The notes: generated from the letters alone by a model not told the origin. A stretch of DNA of 26,745 nucleotides from a virus (IMGVR_UViG_3300031673_000399:1-26745), one strand, 5' to 3'. Counted from the first letter of the stretch, positions 1 to 8,741 are shown. Program-made: numbers and translations.

Positions 1-419
1 GCATCAACATCCACATCATCACTAACTTTTAGTGATTCTGTGATAAGTGTGTTAATCGCATCATATAAACCAACTTTTTCCAGATTATAATCAGCTTCGG
101 TTATTGTAGCGATAACATTTTCAGTAAGAAACTCATTTAATTTCTGACGTTCAGCTTCGATTTCTTCAATAGTATATACTTCAAACAACTTGATGTTATT
201 ATCAAGATAATCTTTGGCAAACAATTCGTTTTCAATATGTTTGGTTTCGATATTATTATAGACTTTGAACTCCAATTGGAGAATTGGAGATTTTTTTACA
301 ACATCAAAAAAATCGAAAGCAACTTTTTTTGATTCCACGATTAACTTATCGTTGAAATACGACTCTTTTAATTTATTGGAAATTATCAAATTAGCAATTC
401 CTATGTTGACGTTTTTCAT
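1..419 (-). CDS. Unknown protein, N-terminal part (runs off the left edge)
   Basis: The frame is open from the ATG at 419 to the window edge, giving about 139 residues that start MKNVNIGIANLIISNK and contain VAFDFFDVVKKSPILQLEFKVYNN. It lies just downstream of the portal gene on the same strand and has its own GTATTTATAT motif 18 nt before the start. In T4 the genes after gp20 are prohead core and protease genes (67, 68, 21, 22), so a head-assembly role is possible, but I recognise no domain and no protease motif. The visible part is Lys/Glu/Ile/Asn-rich and has no signal peptide or membrane segment. Confidence 0.75.
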   Translation of the reverse strand, partial: MKNVNIGIANLIISNKLKESYFNDKLIVESKKVAFDFFDVVKKSPILQLEFKVYNNIETKHIENELFAKDYLDNNIKLFEVYTIEEIEAERQKLNEFLTENVIATITEADYNLEKVGLYDAINTLITESLKVSDDVDVD

Positions 420-437
420 ATGGTATGATTCGATTTA

Positions 438-447
438 ATATAAATAC
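438..447 (-). promoter_or_regulatory. Late-promoter-like motif GTATTTATAT
   Basis: Read on the minus strand, GTATTTATAT lies 18 nt before the start codon at 419. It belongs to the co-directional GTATTTATAA family seen before most genes in the window. Confidence 0.55.
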
Positions 448-500
448 TATAATTAACTATAAATGCTTACTTTGTGTAATATATTAATTACACACCTAAA

Positions 501-2513
501 TTATTCATCTAACTCAATGTTTTCAATATCCACAATATCAGTATCTTCGGTTTCATTAATTTTTTGCTGACTATTAATGGTTTCACTACCCACCAATAAC
601 TGGTCTATTTCAGCAATCATATCGGTAGCACCTTTATTTAGTTTATCGTTAATCTTGTTATTTTCCTGAATAATTTCCTTCTGTTTAATCTTTTTCTTTT
701 GTTCAGGTTCTTCTGAACTACCGTAAACGAGTTTTTCAAGATGTCTATCATATTCTTCTTCACTCATTTTACCTTCCATCATTGGAGCACCACCGCCTAA
801 CGGAGCACCACCTATGGGTGCGCCCATATCACCACCACCTGCTGGAGCACCACCTAATGGTTCACCACCACCTAATGGTGGCATTCCACCCATATCACCA
901 CCTGCTGGAGCACCGCCTTCTGGTGGTGGCATTCCACCTTCAGTTCCACCCGTGAGAGTCATGTCCTCAATCGGTTCACCGAATCTCTTATCGATATCAG
1001 CAAATAAACCAGATTTCTTAATTGCAACTGGAGAATCTTGAAGTTCTTGCATAACGACTTTTTCCATTTTTTGTTGTTTCAAATCGTCAACAATTTCTCT
1101 GTCACTCATGTTGAAAATCAATCGTTTTGCTGTTGTATGTGACATTGCAGCGATACCACCTTCAGCACGTGTTAATTCAGTATAGGTCTGTGCTTTATCA
1201 CGCATTAATTCAGACTTCAGTAATTCCTGTTGTGTTGAAGGATTTGTAAGTGTGAGTTGAAAACCATTTAGGTCCTCACCAGTATAACCCAATAAATACA
1301 GGTGAATCATCGCCATCTTATTGAGTTCCTGAATCATTGCCTGTTGAATACGATTGACTTTCTTAGCAAATCTAATATCGTATTGTGCCATGTTTTTACC
1401 AGCACCAGCAGCATCTTGGAAACTCAAGAATGGTTTTGGAACACCGAGACCCACAAATAAATTGTCTCTAAGATATTCAATGTCTTGTATTTGGTCGAGG
1501 TTCTGAGCACCCGGGAGTGTCTCTATCCCCGTTTGTGTATTTGCGTTTCTTACAGGTAGGAAATAATCTTCATCATTACCCAAAATATTAAATCTATAGT
1601 CGATTTGACCATCATTTGGTGCTACCTGTGATGTCTTTTTGAATGTGGTAGCAACTTTATAGATATATTCTTCGATATCGTCTTCATCTATGTTTCCAAC
1701 ATCGATTTTAAATACTTTTTTCTCACCAGCACGAATAATACGATAGGTAAGCATTGCGTCTTCAGCCATTACAAGCTGACGAAATACTCTTCTGACCTTA
1801 TTTAAGATTGAAGAACCATATGGTAGATACTTATCATCACCAAGAAGCCTAAAGTGTGCGATTTCAAAAACGTTAAACTCGTCACCAGTCATTCTTTCCT
1901 TGAATTTCACCAATGGTTTGCCGTTTTGTATTCTTTCAAATCTTTCGATTTCGTAATTCACTAATTGCTTAACGTGGGTAATACCTTTTTTACGTTCTCC
2001 GTAGAGTAATACAAAATTATCACCATATTTACAAACATTTCTCACCCAAAATGGTAGGTTTACGTTCACATTAACAGTATCGTAGAAAAATTCTTCCAAT
2101 AACGTCTTTATCCTGTCTTTATTGGAATAAATGTTAAGCATTTTACCATTTAAACCAATGGTGGTGGCTTCTTCCATGAATAAATCCAATGCACTACTGA
2201 TAATTGGATAATATTCCATTCCCTCATAATCAATATATGCTGGGAGTCTGGCTGCTTCATATTGCAATGCCTTCTGGAAACCCCTATCAGTTGTCCTAAA
2301 GAATTTATTTTGAAGTTCTTTCTTCTGCTCTAACTCCAGACCTTTTTTATGTATTTCTTCAGGAGTGTTACCTTTAATAACAATCTTAGACCCTTTTGAG
2401 GGTGTGCTTTGTGATATTGATGGTTGTGCATCTTGAAATCCCATTCCATCAAGATTCAACATCTTATTTAGTTGTTGGTATATAGTCCCTTTATTCTCTT
2501 TTTCGCCAGCCAT
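501..2513 (-). CDS. Portal vertex protein (T4 gp20-like)
   Basis: This 670-aa protein is the head portal, the dodecameric ring through which DNA is packaged and to which the tail attaches. The region TLPGAQNLDQIQDIEYLRDN followed by LFVGLGVPKPFL and the amphipathic stretch KKVNRIQQAMIQELNKMA match the conserved core of T4-type portals. T4 gp20 is 524 aa; the extra length here is mostly C-terminal. Roughly residues 525-580 are a Gly/Pro/Ala/Met-rich repeat (PPEGGAPAGGDMGG type), followed by a charged tail rich in Lys and Glu. It follows the terminase gene, 71 nt downstream on the same strand, but has its own late motif. The Gly/Pro insert is unusual for a portal and may be a flexible tail. Family assignment is firm; the role of the tail is unknown. 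Confidence 0.93.
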   Translation of the reverse strand: MAGEKENKGTIYQQLNKMLNLDGMGFQDAQPSISQSTPSKGSKIVIKGNTPEEIHKKGLELEQKKELQNKFFRTTDRGFQKALQYEAARLPAYIDYEGMEYYPIISSALDLFMEEATTIGLNGKMLNIYSNKDRIKTLLEEFFYDTVNVNVNLPFWVRNVCKYGDNFVLLYGERKKGITHVKQLVNYEIERFERIQNGKPLVKFKERMTGDEFNVFEIAHFRLLGDDKYLPYGSSILNKVRRVFRQLVMAEDAMLTYRIIRAGEKKVFKIDVGNIDEDDIEEYIYKVATTFKKTSQVAPNDGQIDYRFNILGNDEDYFLPVRNANTQTGIETLPGAQNLDQIQDIEYLRDNLFVGLGVPKPFLSFQDAAGAGKNMAQYDIRFAKKVNRIQQAMIQELNKMAMIHLYLLGYTGEDLNGFQLTLTNPSTQQELLKSELMRDKAQTYTELTRAEGGIAAMSHTTAKRLIFNMSDREIVDDLKQQKMEKVVMQELQDSPVAIKKSGLFADIDKRFGEPIEDMTLTGGTEGGMPPPEGGAPAGGDMGGMPPLGGGEPLGGAPAGGGDMGAPIGGAPLGGGAPMMEGKMSEEEYDRHLEKLVYGSSEEPEQKKKIKQKEIIQENNKINDKLNKGATDMIAEIDQLLVGSETINSQQKINETEDTDIVDIENIELDE

Positions 2514-2535
2514 TTTTATAATTTTTTATAGTTTT

Positions 2536-2545
2536 TTATAAATAC
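2536..2545 (-). promoter_or_regulatory. Late-promoter-like motif GTATTTATAA
   Basis: The minus-strand sequence GTATTTATAA lies 22 nt upstream of the portal start codon, followed by an A-rich leader without a Shine-Dalgarno sequence. Confidence 0.6.
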
Positions 2546-2584
2546 TCTGAAATTTTGTAAAAGTCAGTTATTCATAAATACATT

Positions 2585-4711
2585 CTATCTTTTCTTTTTA
2601 TCTTTTATTCCATCAAATAACCATGCATTTCCTTGATATGGGTTTAATGGTGATATACTATTTGGTGAAATCATTGGTTTATGTTTAATTTCCCTCTTAC
2701 TTCCAATCTCACTTATATCATTATTAGTGAGTATAGCATTTAACATTTTTTCGGTAATTCCCTTACTTTGTTTAAATCTTGCCATGTCGAAATTCAATAC
2801 AAATAATCCAATTGCTAAACCCATAATACTATCATCATGGAATGTACGTTTATGGTCAGCAACACGATTTCCAGCCACCGTAACGAATGTTTTTAATTCA
2901 TTTAATAGTCTTGTAGACCTAATAACAACATCCTCTAAATGGATGGCTCTCTGCATTTCAAGCACAACTGATGGACGGTTGTTTCCGATAAAGAAACCGG
3001 GGATTAGGTCTACGTTTGAAACCGCACCATCAGGCATTACTTTCTGACCTCTTTTAATATATCCAGATAACCTGTCTCTTGTTGGTTTATGTGCTACTTC
3101 AGCATAATGAACATTTTCATAACCGATTTCAAGTAGTTTCTCAACAGTATGAACACCATGACCACCAGTAACATCAACAACACAATATGCATCATTATAT
3201 CGTTTTCCGTATTGATATGCGATTTCTGCAAGTTGTTGTGGACTTATTTTTCCGTAATATTCGGCAACCTGTTCGACCTTATGTCGTTTTATTTTAACCT
3301 TTTTTGTTTTTCCGTTTTTCGTAACCACCTTCTCTTCAACCACTTCGGTAGTTTTCAACATATTTAGTGTTGAATTATCCTCTCCGTGCCCGGGCGAGGC
3401 ATCTAATGCCATTATATAATCTTCACCAACAACAGGGTCTTCCCAAACCCACATATTTCCATCAAGATATTCTTGACGTAATGGTGTTTGGATTTCATCA
3501 TCTTGTATTCGTTTAAGATATTCTTCGGCAATAAAGTTGTCACCAGAACCGAGAAATGAACAAAGTAATTCCTGCGCAACTTTACGCATATCACCATTGG
3601 CGTTACGAATCTGTTCATCAAACCATTCATTGGTTGCTTCCCAACCATCTTCTATAAGTTGACTTCGTTGTGCATGTGACCTACCCTCATCTTCTAATTT
3701 GATTTCATTTGTTTTGCCTTTATTTTTAACCCAATACAAACCCTGATTATATCTTGGGTCGTTATACCACCAGAGTTCAACAGCGTGAAAATTGTTTTTA
3801 CTTCGACCATCTTCATCAAGTTCTCTTGCACCCATGAATGTCTTATAGAAAACAGCATCGAGTCCAGATGGTGTACTAACCATGATTGCACGACCACCAG
3901 TTACCAATGAAGGTAGTGCTGCTGTCCAGAACTTATCACCCTTTTCTGCCCATGCTGTTTCATCCCAGAACAACAGTGTTGGTGTCATACCACGTAAAGT
4001 CTTAGATGCGAATGCACCGAGTTTCGAATCGTTATCGTAAATCTTAAGTTTTTGCGTATCTTTTAAGTTCTTTTCGGTATTTCTACCAGTTTTAGGTCTG
4101 AGCCAAGAAGGGCAGCAATCAATGAATTCCACAACATCACTCATTAATTCACCTGTAGCGGTTTCCAGTTTATCGGCAACGATTGCAACGGCTCTGTTTC
4201 TATTAAACATAACATACCATGCAATATATGCACAAGTTGTTGTTGAAACACCAGCCTGACGATATTTATTGGCTACGACAAATCGGTTATCAAGATAACT
4301 TTTAATTAATTCTTTCTGGAAATCAAATAGTTTAAATGGAACAATCATACCAGCAACACCCTGAGTCTGGTCAAAAATTGTTAAATAGGTTTCGATAAAA
4401 TAAATAGGATTTGCAGCGCAACGAACAATTTCGTCTTCTTGTTCTTGAAATGTTAACTCACTGGCTTTTTTTATAACACCTGCTTTGGTGACAATAATAG
4501 GTTCAACATTAGTAGCAGCCTTCCTGAGTTTTCTTGCCTGTTTTCTGGCTTCTTCCTTTTCTCTTTCCTTTTGTGCATCATATGGAATCAATGGAATGTG
4601 TTCGGGAAAATCAGAATCGTCTTTTTCGGGAGTAGAATCTAAATTAAGATTTATATTAATTTTATCTTTTTCAGAAGCAGCGTCTAAATTAAGGTCGAAT
4701 TCGGTACTCAT
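2585..4711 (-). CDS. terL: Terminase large subunit (T4 gp17-like)
   Basis: This 708-aa ATP-driven DNA packaging motor and headful nuclease is longer than T4 gp17 (610 aa). The ATPase domain has a Walker A region KYRQAGVSTT (residues 149-158), in which the usual GK[ST] lysine position is not Lys. The Walker B motif LLFWDE is at 246-251 and the coupling motif STPSG at 279-283. The C-terminal RNase H-like nuclease has acidic residues in ALDASPGHGED (D437), VVDVTGGHG (D513) and FHDDSIMGLA (D626/D627). An N-terminal acidic and then Arg/Lys-rich stretch (residues 1-65) precedes the motor. The portal gene follows directly; the sheath and tube genes that separate 17 and 20 in T4 are absent here. No small terminase is visible nearby. 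Confidence 0.95.
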   Translation of the reverse strand: MSTEFDLNLDAASEKDKININLNLDSTPEKDDSDFPEHIPLIPYDAQKEREKEEARKQARKLRKAATNVEPIIVTKAGVIKKASELTFQEQEDEIVRCAANPIYFIETYLTIFDQTQGVAGMIVPFKLFDFQKELIKSYLDNRFVVANKYRQAGVSTTTCAYIAWYVMFNRNRAVAIVADKLETATGELMSDVVEFIDCCPSWLRPKTGRNTEKNLKDTQKLKIYDNDSKLGAFASKTLRGMTPTLLFWDETAWAEKGDKFWTAALPSLVTGGRAIMVSTPSGLDAVFYKTFMGARELDEDGRSKNNFHAVELWWYNDPRYNQGLYWVKNKGKTNEIKLEDEGRSHAQRSQLIEDGWEATNEWFDEQIRNANGDMRKVAQELLCSFLGSGDNFIAEEYLKRIQDDEIQTPLRQEYLDGNMWVWEDPVVGEDYIMALDASPGHGEDNSTLNMLKTTEVVEEKVVTKNGKTKKVKIKRHKVEQVAEYYGKISPQQLAEIAYQYGKRYNDAYCVVDVTGGHGVHTVEKLLEIGYENVHYAEVAHKPTRDRLSGYIKRGQKVMPDGAVSNVDLIPGFFIGNNRPSVVLEMQRAIHLEDVVIRSTRLLNELKTFVTVAGNRVADHKRTFHDDSIMGLAIGLFVLNFDMARFKQSKGITEKMLNAILTNNDISEIGSKREIKHKPMISPNSISPLNPYQGNAWLFDGIKDKKKR

Positions 4712-4724
4712 TTATAAATATTTA

Positions 4725-4734
4725 TAATAAATAC
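4725..4734 (-). promoter_or_regulatory. Late-promoter-like motif GTATTTATTA before terL
   Basis: The motif lies 13 nt before the terminase start codon. A second TATTTATAA follows it immediately, so the leader is almost pure A/T. Confidence 0.55.
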
Positions 4735-4753
4735 TTACAAACATAAAACCGCA

Positions 4754-4785
4754 AGGCACGGTGTATATCTTGATACATCGTGCCT
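4754..4785 (-). terminator. Strong stem-loop between the 161-aa gene and terL
   Basis: Arms 4754-4766 and 4773-4785 form a 13-bp stem (one G-U pair) with a 6-nt loop. On the minus strand it is followed by TGCGGTTTTATG, a weak T tract. It could terminate the upstream 161-aa gene or close a small RNA starting at the motif at 4822-4831. It also lies in the leader of terL. Confidence 0.5.
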
Positions 4786-4821
4786 CGAAACCCCTTCACC
4801 CTAATCTGGTGCGATGGGCAA

Positions 4822-4831
4822 TTATAAATAC
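4822..4831 (-). promoter_or_regulatory. Late-promoter-like motif GTATTTATAA at a stop codon
   Basis: The motif begins at the TAG stop of the 161-aa gene and points toward terL, 110 nt away. The segment between holds two hairpins (see 4754-4785), so the nearest product may be a short structured RNA. Confidence 0.4.
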
Positions 4832-5316
4832 TAAAATTTCAACGAAGAAGTCTCTACAAATTCATTATTTTTTAAAATCATTTTTCTGGAACTCAGGATT
4901 TCCTTTATCTTCGCCAATGTCATGCCGTAATGAAATACAAGTAATGGTACATCATCATTGTCACCTTCAAACATTTTCTCGTAATCACTGAATGGTGCAG
5001 TACCATCATTCTCTCTTTCAACTTCAAATGCTAATGCATGAATTGTATGATAACCATGCATGTATTCTCTATCAACTGCTTCATGTAAACAAAATAAGTC
5101 AAATGAATCGGTTTTCAGATTGAATATCGCATTGATGTATTCTTCTGTTGGTGGTAACGCATTATTACATGCTGGTGATAAATCCCAACACCAACCTTCA
5201 ACATCGATATTTGTATGGTCTAATGAAAATATGAACTCATATATTCCCTCATATTTTGCATTATAACCCACCTTTAACACATATATCAATTTTAATTTCT
5301 TATCATCGTAGTCCAT
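4831..5316 (-). CDS. Unknown 161-aa acidic protein
   Basis: The protein starts MDYDDKKLKLIYVLKVGYN and ends at a TAG stop. It has a VEGWCWDLSPACNNALPPTEEYINA segment with two Cys and a central LHEAVDREYMHGYHTIHALAFE stretch. I do not recognise a family. It is soluble and acidic, with no signal peptide or membrane segment. It lies upstream of terL on the same strand with its own GTATTTATGA motif 12 nt before the ATG. Several T4-like phages carry unknown small genes beside the packaging genes, so no function is inferred from position. Confidence 0.8.
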   Translation of the reverse strand: MDYDDKKLKLIYVLKVGYNAKYEGIYEFIFSLDHTNIDVEGWCWDLSPACNNALPPTEEYINAIFNLKTDSFDLFCLHEAVDREYMHGYHTIHALAFEVERENDGTAPFSDYEKMFEGDNDDVPLLVFHYGMTLAKIKEILSSRKMILKNNEFVETSSLKF

Positions 5317-5328
5317 AATGTGATTTTC

Positions 5329-5338
5329 TCATAAATAC
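5329..5338 (-). promoter_or_regulatory. Late-promoter-like motif GTATTTATGA
   Basis: The minus-strand motif lies 12 nt before the ATG at 5316 and is followed by GAAAATCAC before the start codon. Confidence 0.55.
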
Positions 5339-5348
5339 TAATAACAAT

Positions 5349-5374
5349 AAAATAAAAAAGCCACTGATGTGGCT
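5349..5374 (-). terminator. Rho-independent terminator overlapping a stop codon
   Basis: AGCCAC (5359-5364) pairs with GTGGCT (5369-5374) around a 4-nt loop. On the minus strand the stem is followed by TTTTTATTTTATT. The stop codon of the 139-aa gene (5374-5376) overlaps the stem by one base. Confidence 0.75.
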
Positions 5375-5793
5375 TAATTTCTATCAAGTTCGAATCCCGT
5401 TTCTTGTTTTATTGCCGATAAAATAATGTCGAATGAAAAGTCGAATTCGAAAAGACTTCTTCTTTCTCTTTGTTTGAGATATCTATATATTATATGGAAT
5501 CCGAACGATAATATTAGAAAAACTACTCCCACATAACCACTCACAAAACTAATCAATACTGCTAATATTCCAAAAATAATGGTCAATATATTTGATATAT
5601 GTTCCCAACTTAAAATGATATTTAATACGTCATTAGAATATTCCGAGAACAGTCTTCGGTATTCCAACCAATTACAATCAGAATTATCTTCTTTAGTTCC
5701 TTGAACTTCAGTAAACAATTCGAGTTCACGTTGTTTCGACCCACCAATGTAGGTTCTTGTGAATTTTAATTTATCAAATTTTCTATGTATCAT
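5374..5793 (-). CDS. Unknown membrane protein with a two-helix hairpin
   Basis: In this 139-aa protein residues 66-84 (SNILTIIFGILAVLISFVS) and 86-104 are hydrophobic and separated by one or two residues. That suggests a hairpin of two membrane helices, with about 60 soluble residues before it and 35 after. No family is recognised. It differs from its neighbours in its promoter: the TTTGTAACAT/TCGTA type, expected to be active at another time than the late motif, 8 nt before the ATG. It is a single-gene unit closed by its own terminator. Confidence 0.78.
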   Translation of the reverse strand: MIHRKFDKLKFTRTYIGGSKQRELELFTEVQGTKEDNSDCNWLEYRRLFSEYSNDVLNIILSWEHISNILTIIFGILAVLISFVSGYVGVVFLILSFGFHIIYRYLKQRERRSLFEFDFSFDIILSAIKQETGFELDRN

Positions 5794-5800
5794 AGGTTCT

Positions 5801-5830
5801 TATACGACAAAGATATAAATATGTTACAAA
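5801..5830 (-). promoter_or_regulatory. Bipartite promoter TTTGTAACAT-N12-GTCGTATA
   Basis: On the minus strand TTTGTAACAT (5830-5821) is followed after 12 nt by GTCGTATA (5808-5801), 8 nt before the ATG at 5793. It is the only minus-strand copy of five. The spacer also contains ATATTTATAT, and the upstream TTTG overlaps the T tract of the preceding terminator. Confidence 0.6.
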
Positions 5831-5857
5831 AAAACCCGAATTTCTTCGGGTTTTTTT
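5828..5857 (-). terminator. Bidirectional Rho-independent terminator
   Basis: CCCGAA (5835-5840) pairs with TTCGGG (5845-5850) with a TTTC loop, flanked by A7 on one side and T7 on the other. It lies just downstream of the 843-aa gene on the minus strand and ends where the next promoter starts. Confidence 0.88.
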
Positions 5858-5880
5858 AATATTAATTAAAATTATAACAA

Positions 5881-8412
5881 TTAAACACCACCTGATTGTG
5901 TTTTTCCCTGTGTTCCACCTGAACCAAATGCGCTCCGTGTTGCAGTGTTTTTAACACTTTGTGGTTGATATACTAACTTTCCAGCCGAATCCAGTCTTAA
6001 TGTTCCACCATTACCATCAACATACTGTTTTAATAAAGCATATTTTTCTGGTATTGGTGTTCTTCGAGACGCATCACCAATAGTACGCATCCTTAGATTA
6101 GTTAGAATAGTATTATATGCTGTATTAAAAAGTGCTTTCACACCTTCAGCATCATTCGGGTCGAGTTTCGTAAACTTTTCCTTTAAACTCCACCCAAAAA
6201 CTTCATTTACTTTTTCTTCGTTAACTTTTTTTTTTACTTCAGATTCAAACAAACCAAATTGTTTATCAATTACCCTATCAAGTTTTTTTAGTCCTTCAGA
6301 TTTCTTATTTTCATTCAGACTTGGTTTTCTAACACCAGCATGTTCTTCAAGTCTCTTACGAATATATTTTCTGATTTTAGCTTCAGATTCATTCATTTCA
6401 ACTTTAACACTGTCCTTTGTCACTTCAACAGTTGTCACTTCAGCACCATCAGGTTTTACAACTCCACCACCCATAGTTTCAAAACCAGCATGCATTCCCA
6501 TTTCTGGTTCTTCACGCTTGGTTAAATCCAATACGTCTTCTTCACTTTCTTCACCTTCTGGTTCAGTACTAACATCAAGAGCATCGATATCCACGTCTTC
6601 ACCTTCTTTTTCTTCACCTTCTTTCATCTCAACTTGAGGTACGTTATCTGGACTGAGTTTTTTACCAGCCTTTTCAGTAACAGTAATATTAACGTCTTCC
6701 TCAATTGCAGCATCTTCCATCATTGGTTGAACTTCAACACTATCAACTGGAATACCTTCTTCCTGTACAGTACTATATTTTCCAAGATTTGCAGCACCAC
6801 CAGAAGCAACCTGATTCTTTATTGTTGTCAAAATACTTCCAACATTAATTGGTTGACCACCAGCTTTTTCCATTCTTTTGTTTAAAGAACCAATTTGAGC
6901 ACCTAAATTAGCAGCAGCTTTTTCAAGTTTCTTTACTTCGCCACCTAATTCGCCAGCATGGTATGTTTGTTTAACATTAGTTGCAGCTTGTTGGATGCCT
7001 TGTCCAACTTGTTGTGCTTTCTGACCAACAGCCTGACCAACAGCCTGTGCACCTTTAACGATACCCTGACCTGCTGCTCTACCAAGATTTTTTAAACCAC
7101 CGAATAGTTCGTTGATTTGTGCATCACGGTCTTCAGCACTGGTTTCATTCATTTCATTTGAAAACGGCTCAACTTGATTTGCGAAATCATCATGTCCGTA
7201 ATCACCTTTAAGTTTTTCTATAATTTCAGGAGTAATAAATAAAGCGATTGCTTTAAAATCTCCATCATTTTGACCTTCACTATGTCCATTAGCGTATCCA
7301 CTAATCATGTTAGTCATTTCTTCTTCACCACATTCTTTAATAGAATCAGCATTATAACCACGTGATTCTGCGTATTGTGCGAAACCACCACATTCTGCAC
7401 ATTGCTGTTCAGCAGCCATTTCTGGTTCTTCTGTTGGTTCAGGTAAACCACCAGTATCTTCAGTGTCTTCAACATTTTGTCCTAAATCTTCAATATCTTC
7501 AGGTGGAACAACTTTGGTGATTTTTTCAGCCATAGCTTTTCTGTCTTCGATATCAATATCAGGAAACTTATCTTTAAACGCAGAAAGGAATGTATTCACA
7601 TATGATTTAACCTGAGAATCAGTTAATTCTGTTTTTCTTAATGTATTGGTTATCTTACCGAGCATTTTTTCAAGCTCTCTTTCTTCTTCACTTTGTGGGT
7701 CTTCGACAGCAATTTCTTCTTCGTCACCAGCAGGAATTTCTTCAGCACCCAATTCTTCGTCACCAGCTAACGGGTCACCTTCTGCACCAGCACCCATTTC
7801 TGCACCACCTAACTCAGCATCACCACCAGCTAATGGGTCACCTTCTGCACCACCTAACTCAACACCATCAGTAGCAACATCTTCTGCACCACCCATAGCA
7901 TCAAGTCCAGCATCCATTTCAGCATCGCCTTCTGGTGCTATTGGTTCAGCAGGAACTTCAGCAGCGTCAGTAGCAGCATCCAAATCATCAACCTTACTTG
8001 CAGCCATTTCAATTTCTTTACCAGCTTTGTCTTCGGTTAACATTTTTTTCTTATCGGCTTTACTACCAGTTTTACTTACTTTGGTTGAAATACCTTCGTT
8101 GATTGTTCTGAACAACATATTTCTTTGTTTCTCAGCTTCTGCCAGTTTTCCATATTGGAATTCTGTTATATTAGCTAATCCACCAATGTACGCAAAATCT
8201 GCAACTGTTTGGTTTTCATTCAATCCACCTTTTTTGATGTAGTATTGATGTTGTTCTTTAACGATACCATATGCAACACCATCGGCTGCTCTTTTGTAAT
8301 CAATCAAAGTACCTAAACCACGGTTCTGAGACTCTTTTATTGAAGTCTTATTAACGTTAGCTAAAGTTTTGATTCTATCGTAATATGCTTCTTCTGATGT
8401 ATGTTTCTTCAT
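5881..8412 (-). CDS. Large acidic protein with internal prohead-protease-like sites; probable head component
   Basis: This 843-aa protein has an N-terminal soluble domain (1-120) and an acidic Ala/Gly-rich repeat region (about 140-260, with GGAEGDPLAGG repeats). A middle part contains a CAECGGFAQYAESRGYNADS motif, then come an Ala/Gln-rich helical stretch (VGQAVGQKAQQVGQGI) and a basic, helical C-terminal region. Sites matching the T4 gp21 rule (I/L)-x-E occur as LNE (64-66), INE (104-106), QINELFGG and SLNENKK. Two of these flank short basic helices such as EAKIRKYIRKRLEE. I infer a scaffold or internal head precursor cut during maturation. The protease itself is not in the window. The late motif lies 40 nt upstream and a strong terminator follows. 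A tail or baseplate role cannot be excluded. Confidence 0.7.
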   Translation of the reverse strand: MKKHTSEEAYYDRIKTLANVNKTSIKESQNRGLGTLIDYKRAADGVAYGIVKEQHQYYIKKGGLNENQTVADFAYIGGLANITEFQYGKLAEAEKQRNMLFRTINEGISTKVSKTGSKADKKKMLTEDKAGKEIEMAASKVDDLDAATDAAEVPAEPIAPEGDAEMDAGLDAMGGAEDVATDGVELGGAEGDPLAGGDAELGGAEMGAGAEGDPLAGDEELGAEEIPAGDEEEIAVEDPQSEEERELEKMLGKITNTLRKTELTDSQVKSYVNTFLSAFKDKFPDIDIEDRKAMAEKITKVVPPEDIEDLGQNVEDTEDTGGLPEPTEEPEMAAEQQCAECGGFAQYAESRGYNADSIKECGEEEMTNMISGYANGHSEGQNDGDFKAIALFITPEIIEKLKGDYGHDDFANQVEPFSNEMNETSAEDRDAQINELFGGLKNLGRAAGQGIVKGAQAVGQAVGQKAQQVGQGIQQAATNVKQTYHAGELGGEVKKLEKAAANLGAQIGSLNKRMEKAGGQPINVGSILTTIKNQVASGGAANLGKYSTVQEEGIPVDSVEVQPMMEDAAIEEDVNITVTEKAGKKLSPDNVPQVEMKEGEEKEGEDVDIDALDVSTEPEGEESEEDVLDLTKREEPEMGMHAGFETMGGGVVKPDGAEVTTVEVTKDSVKVEMNESEAKIRKYIRKRLEEHAGVRKPSLNENKKSEGLKKLDRVIDKQFGLFESEVKKKVNEEKVNEVFGWSLKEKFTKLDPNDAEGVKALFNTAYNTILTNLRMRTIGDASRRTPIPEKYALLKQYVDGNGGTLRLDSAGKLVYQPQSVKNTATRSAFGSGGTQGKTQSGGV

Positions 8413-8452
8413 TTGAATATATTTTTAGTGCAAATTATTTACTTATATTTTT

Positions 8453-8462
8453 TTATAAATAC
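8453..8462 (-). promoter_or_regulatory. Late-promoter-like motif GTATTTATAA
   Basis: The minus-strand motif lies 40 nt upstream of the ATG at 8412, followed by A7 and an A/T-rich leader. Confidence 0.55.
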
Positions 8463-8489
8463 TTTACGAAGACCAAAAAAGTAGTTATG

Positions 8490-8738
8490 TTATATTATTT
8501 CGCTCTTTTGGTCAATTATTTTATGTTTGACGAGCATTTCATATACTCTGGGTGTTATCAGATTTTTTCTCTTAAAGTCCTCAATAACCGATTGATTAAC
8601 CTTTTTATGTGAAACGTTCTCATTTAAGAACTTCACATTTTTATGCAAACTCTCTACTATGTCATAGAAAACTTTTTCTGCTTTTTTTCTTTCGACATAT
8701 TCGTTTAGTTGTGCTTTGGTTACTAAAAATGTTTTCAT
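8490..8738 (-). CDS. Small 82-aa basic helical protein, probably virion-associated
   Basis: The start ATG (8738) is 3 nt after the stop of the nucleotidyltransferase gene, so the two are translationally linked. The sequence is rich in Lys, Val and Glu, with AQLNEYVERKKAEKVF and VKFLNENVSHKK. Both contain LNE, the form of the prohead cleavage rule used by the tagged proteins nearby. The C-terminal part, RKNLITPRVYEMLVKHKIID, looks like a small helical domain. No known family is recognised. Position in the late block and the LNE sites suggest a head protein, as inference. Confidence 0.75.
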   Translation of the reverse strand: MKTFLVTKAQLNEYVERKKAEKVFYDIVESLHKNVKFLNENVSHKKVNQSVIEDFKRKNLITPRVYEMLVKHKIIDQKSEII

Positions 8739-8741
8739 GGT

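Noticed and set aside
814-1041. Plus-strand Pro-rich frame opposite the portal C-terminus
   Set aside because: It is the complement of the Gly/Pro repeat of the portal gene and has no promoter motif.
7646-8242. 198-aa Ser/Ala/Pro-rich plus-strand frame
   Set aside because: It is the antisense of the Ala/Gly/Glu repeats of the 843-aa gene, with no start signals.
8471-8513. GACCAAAA/TTTTGGTC inverted repeat at the end of the 82-aa gene as a terminator
   Set aside because: The loop is 27 nt and no proper T tract follows in the gene's direction.
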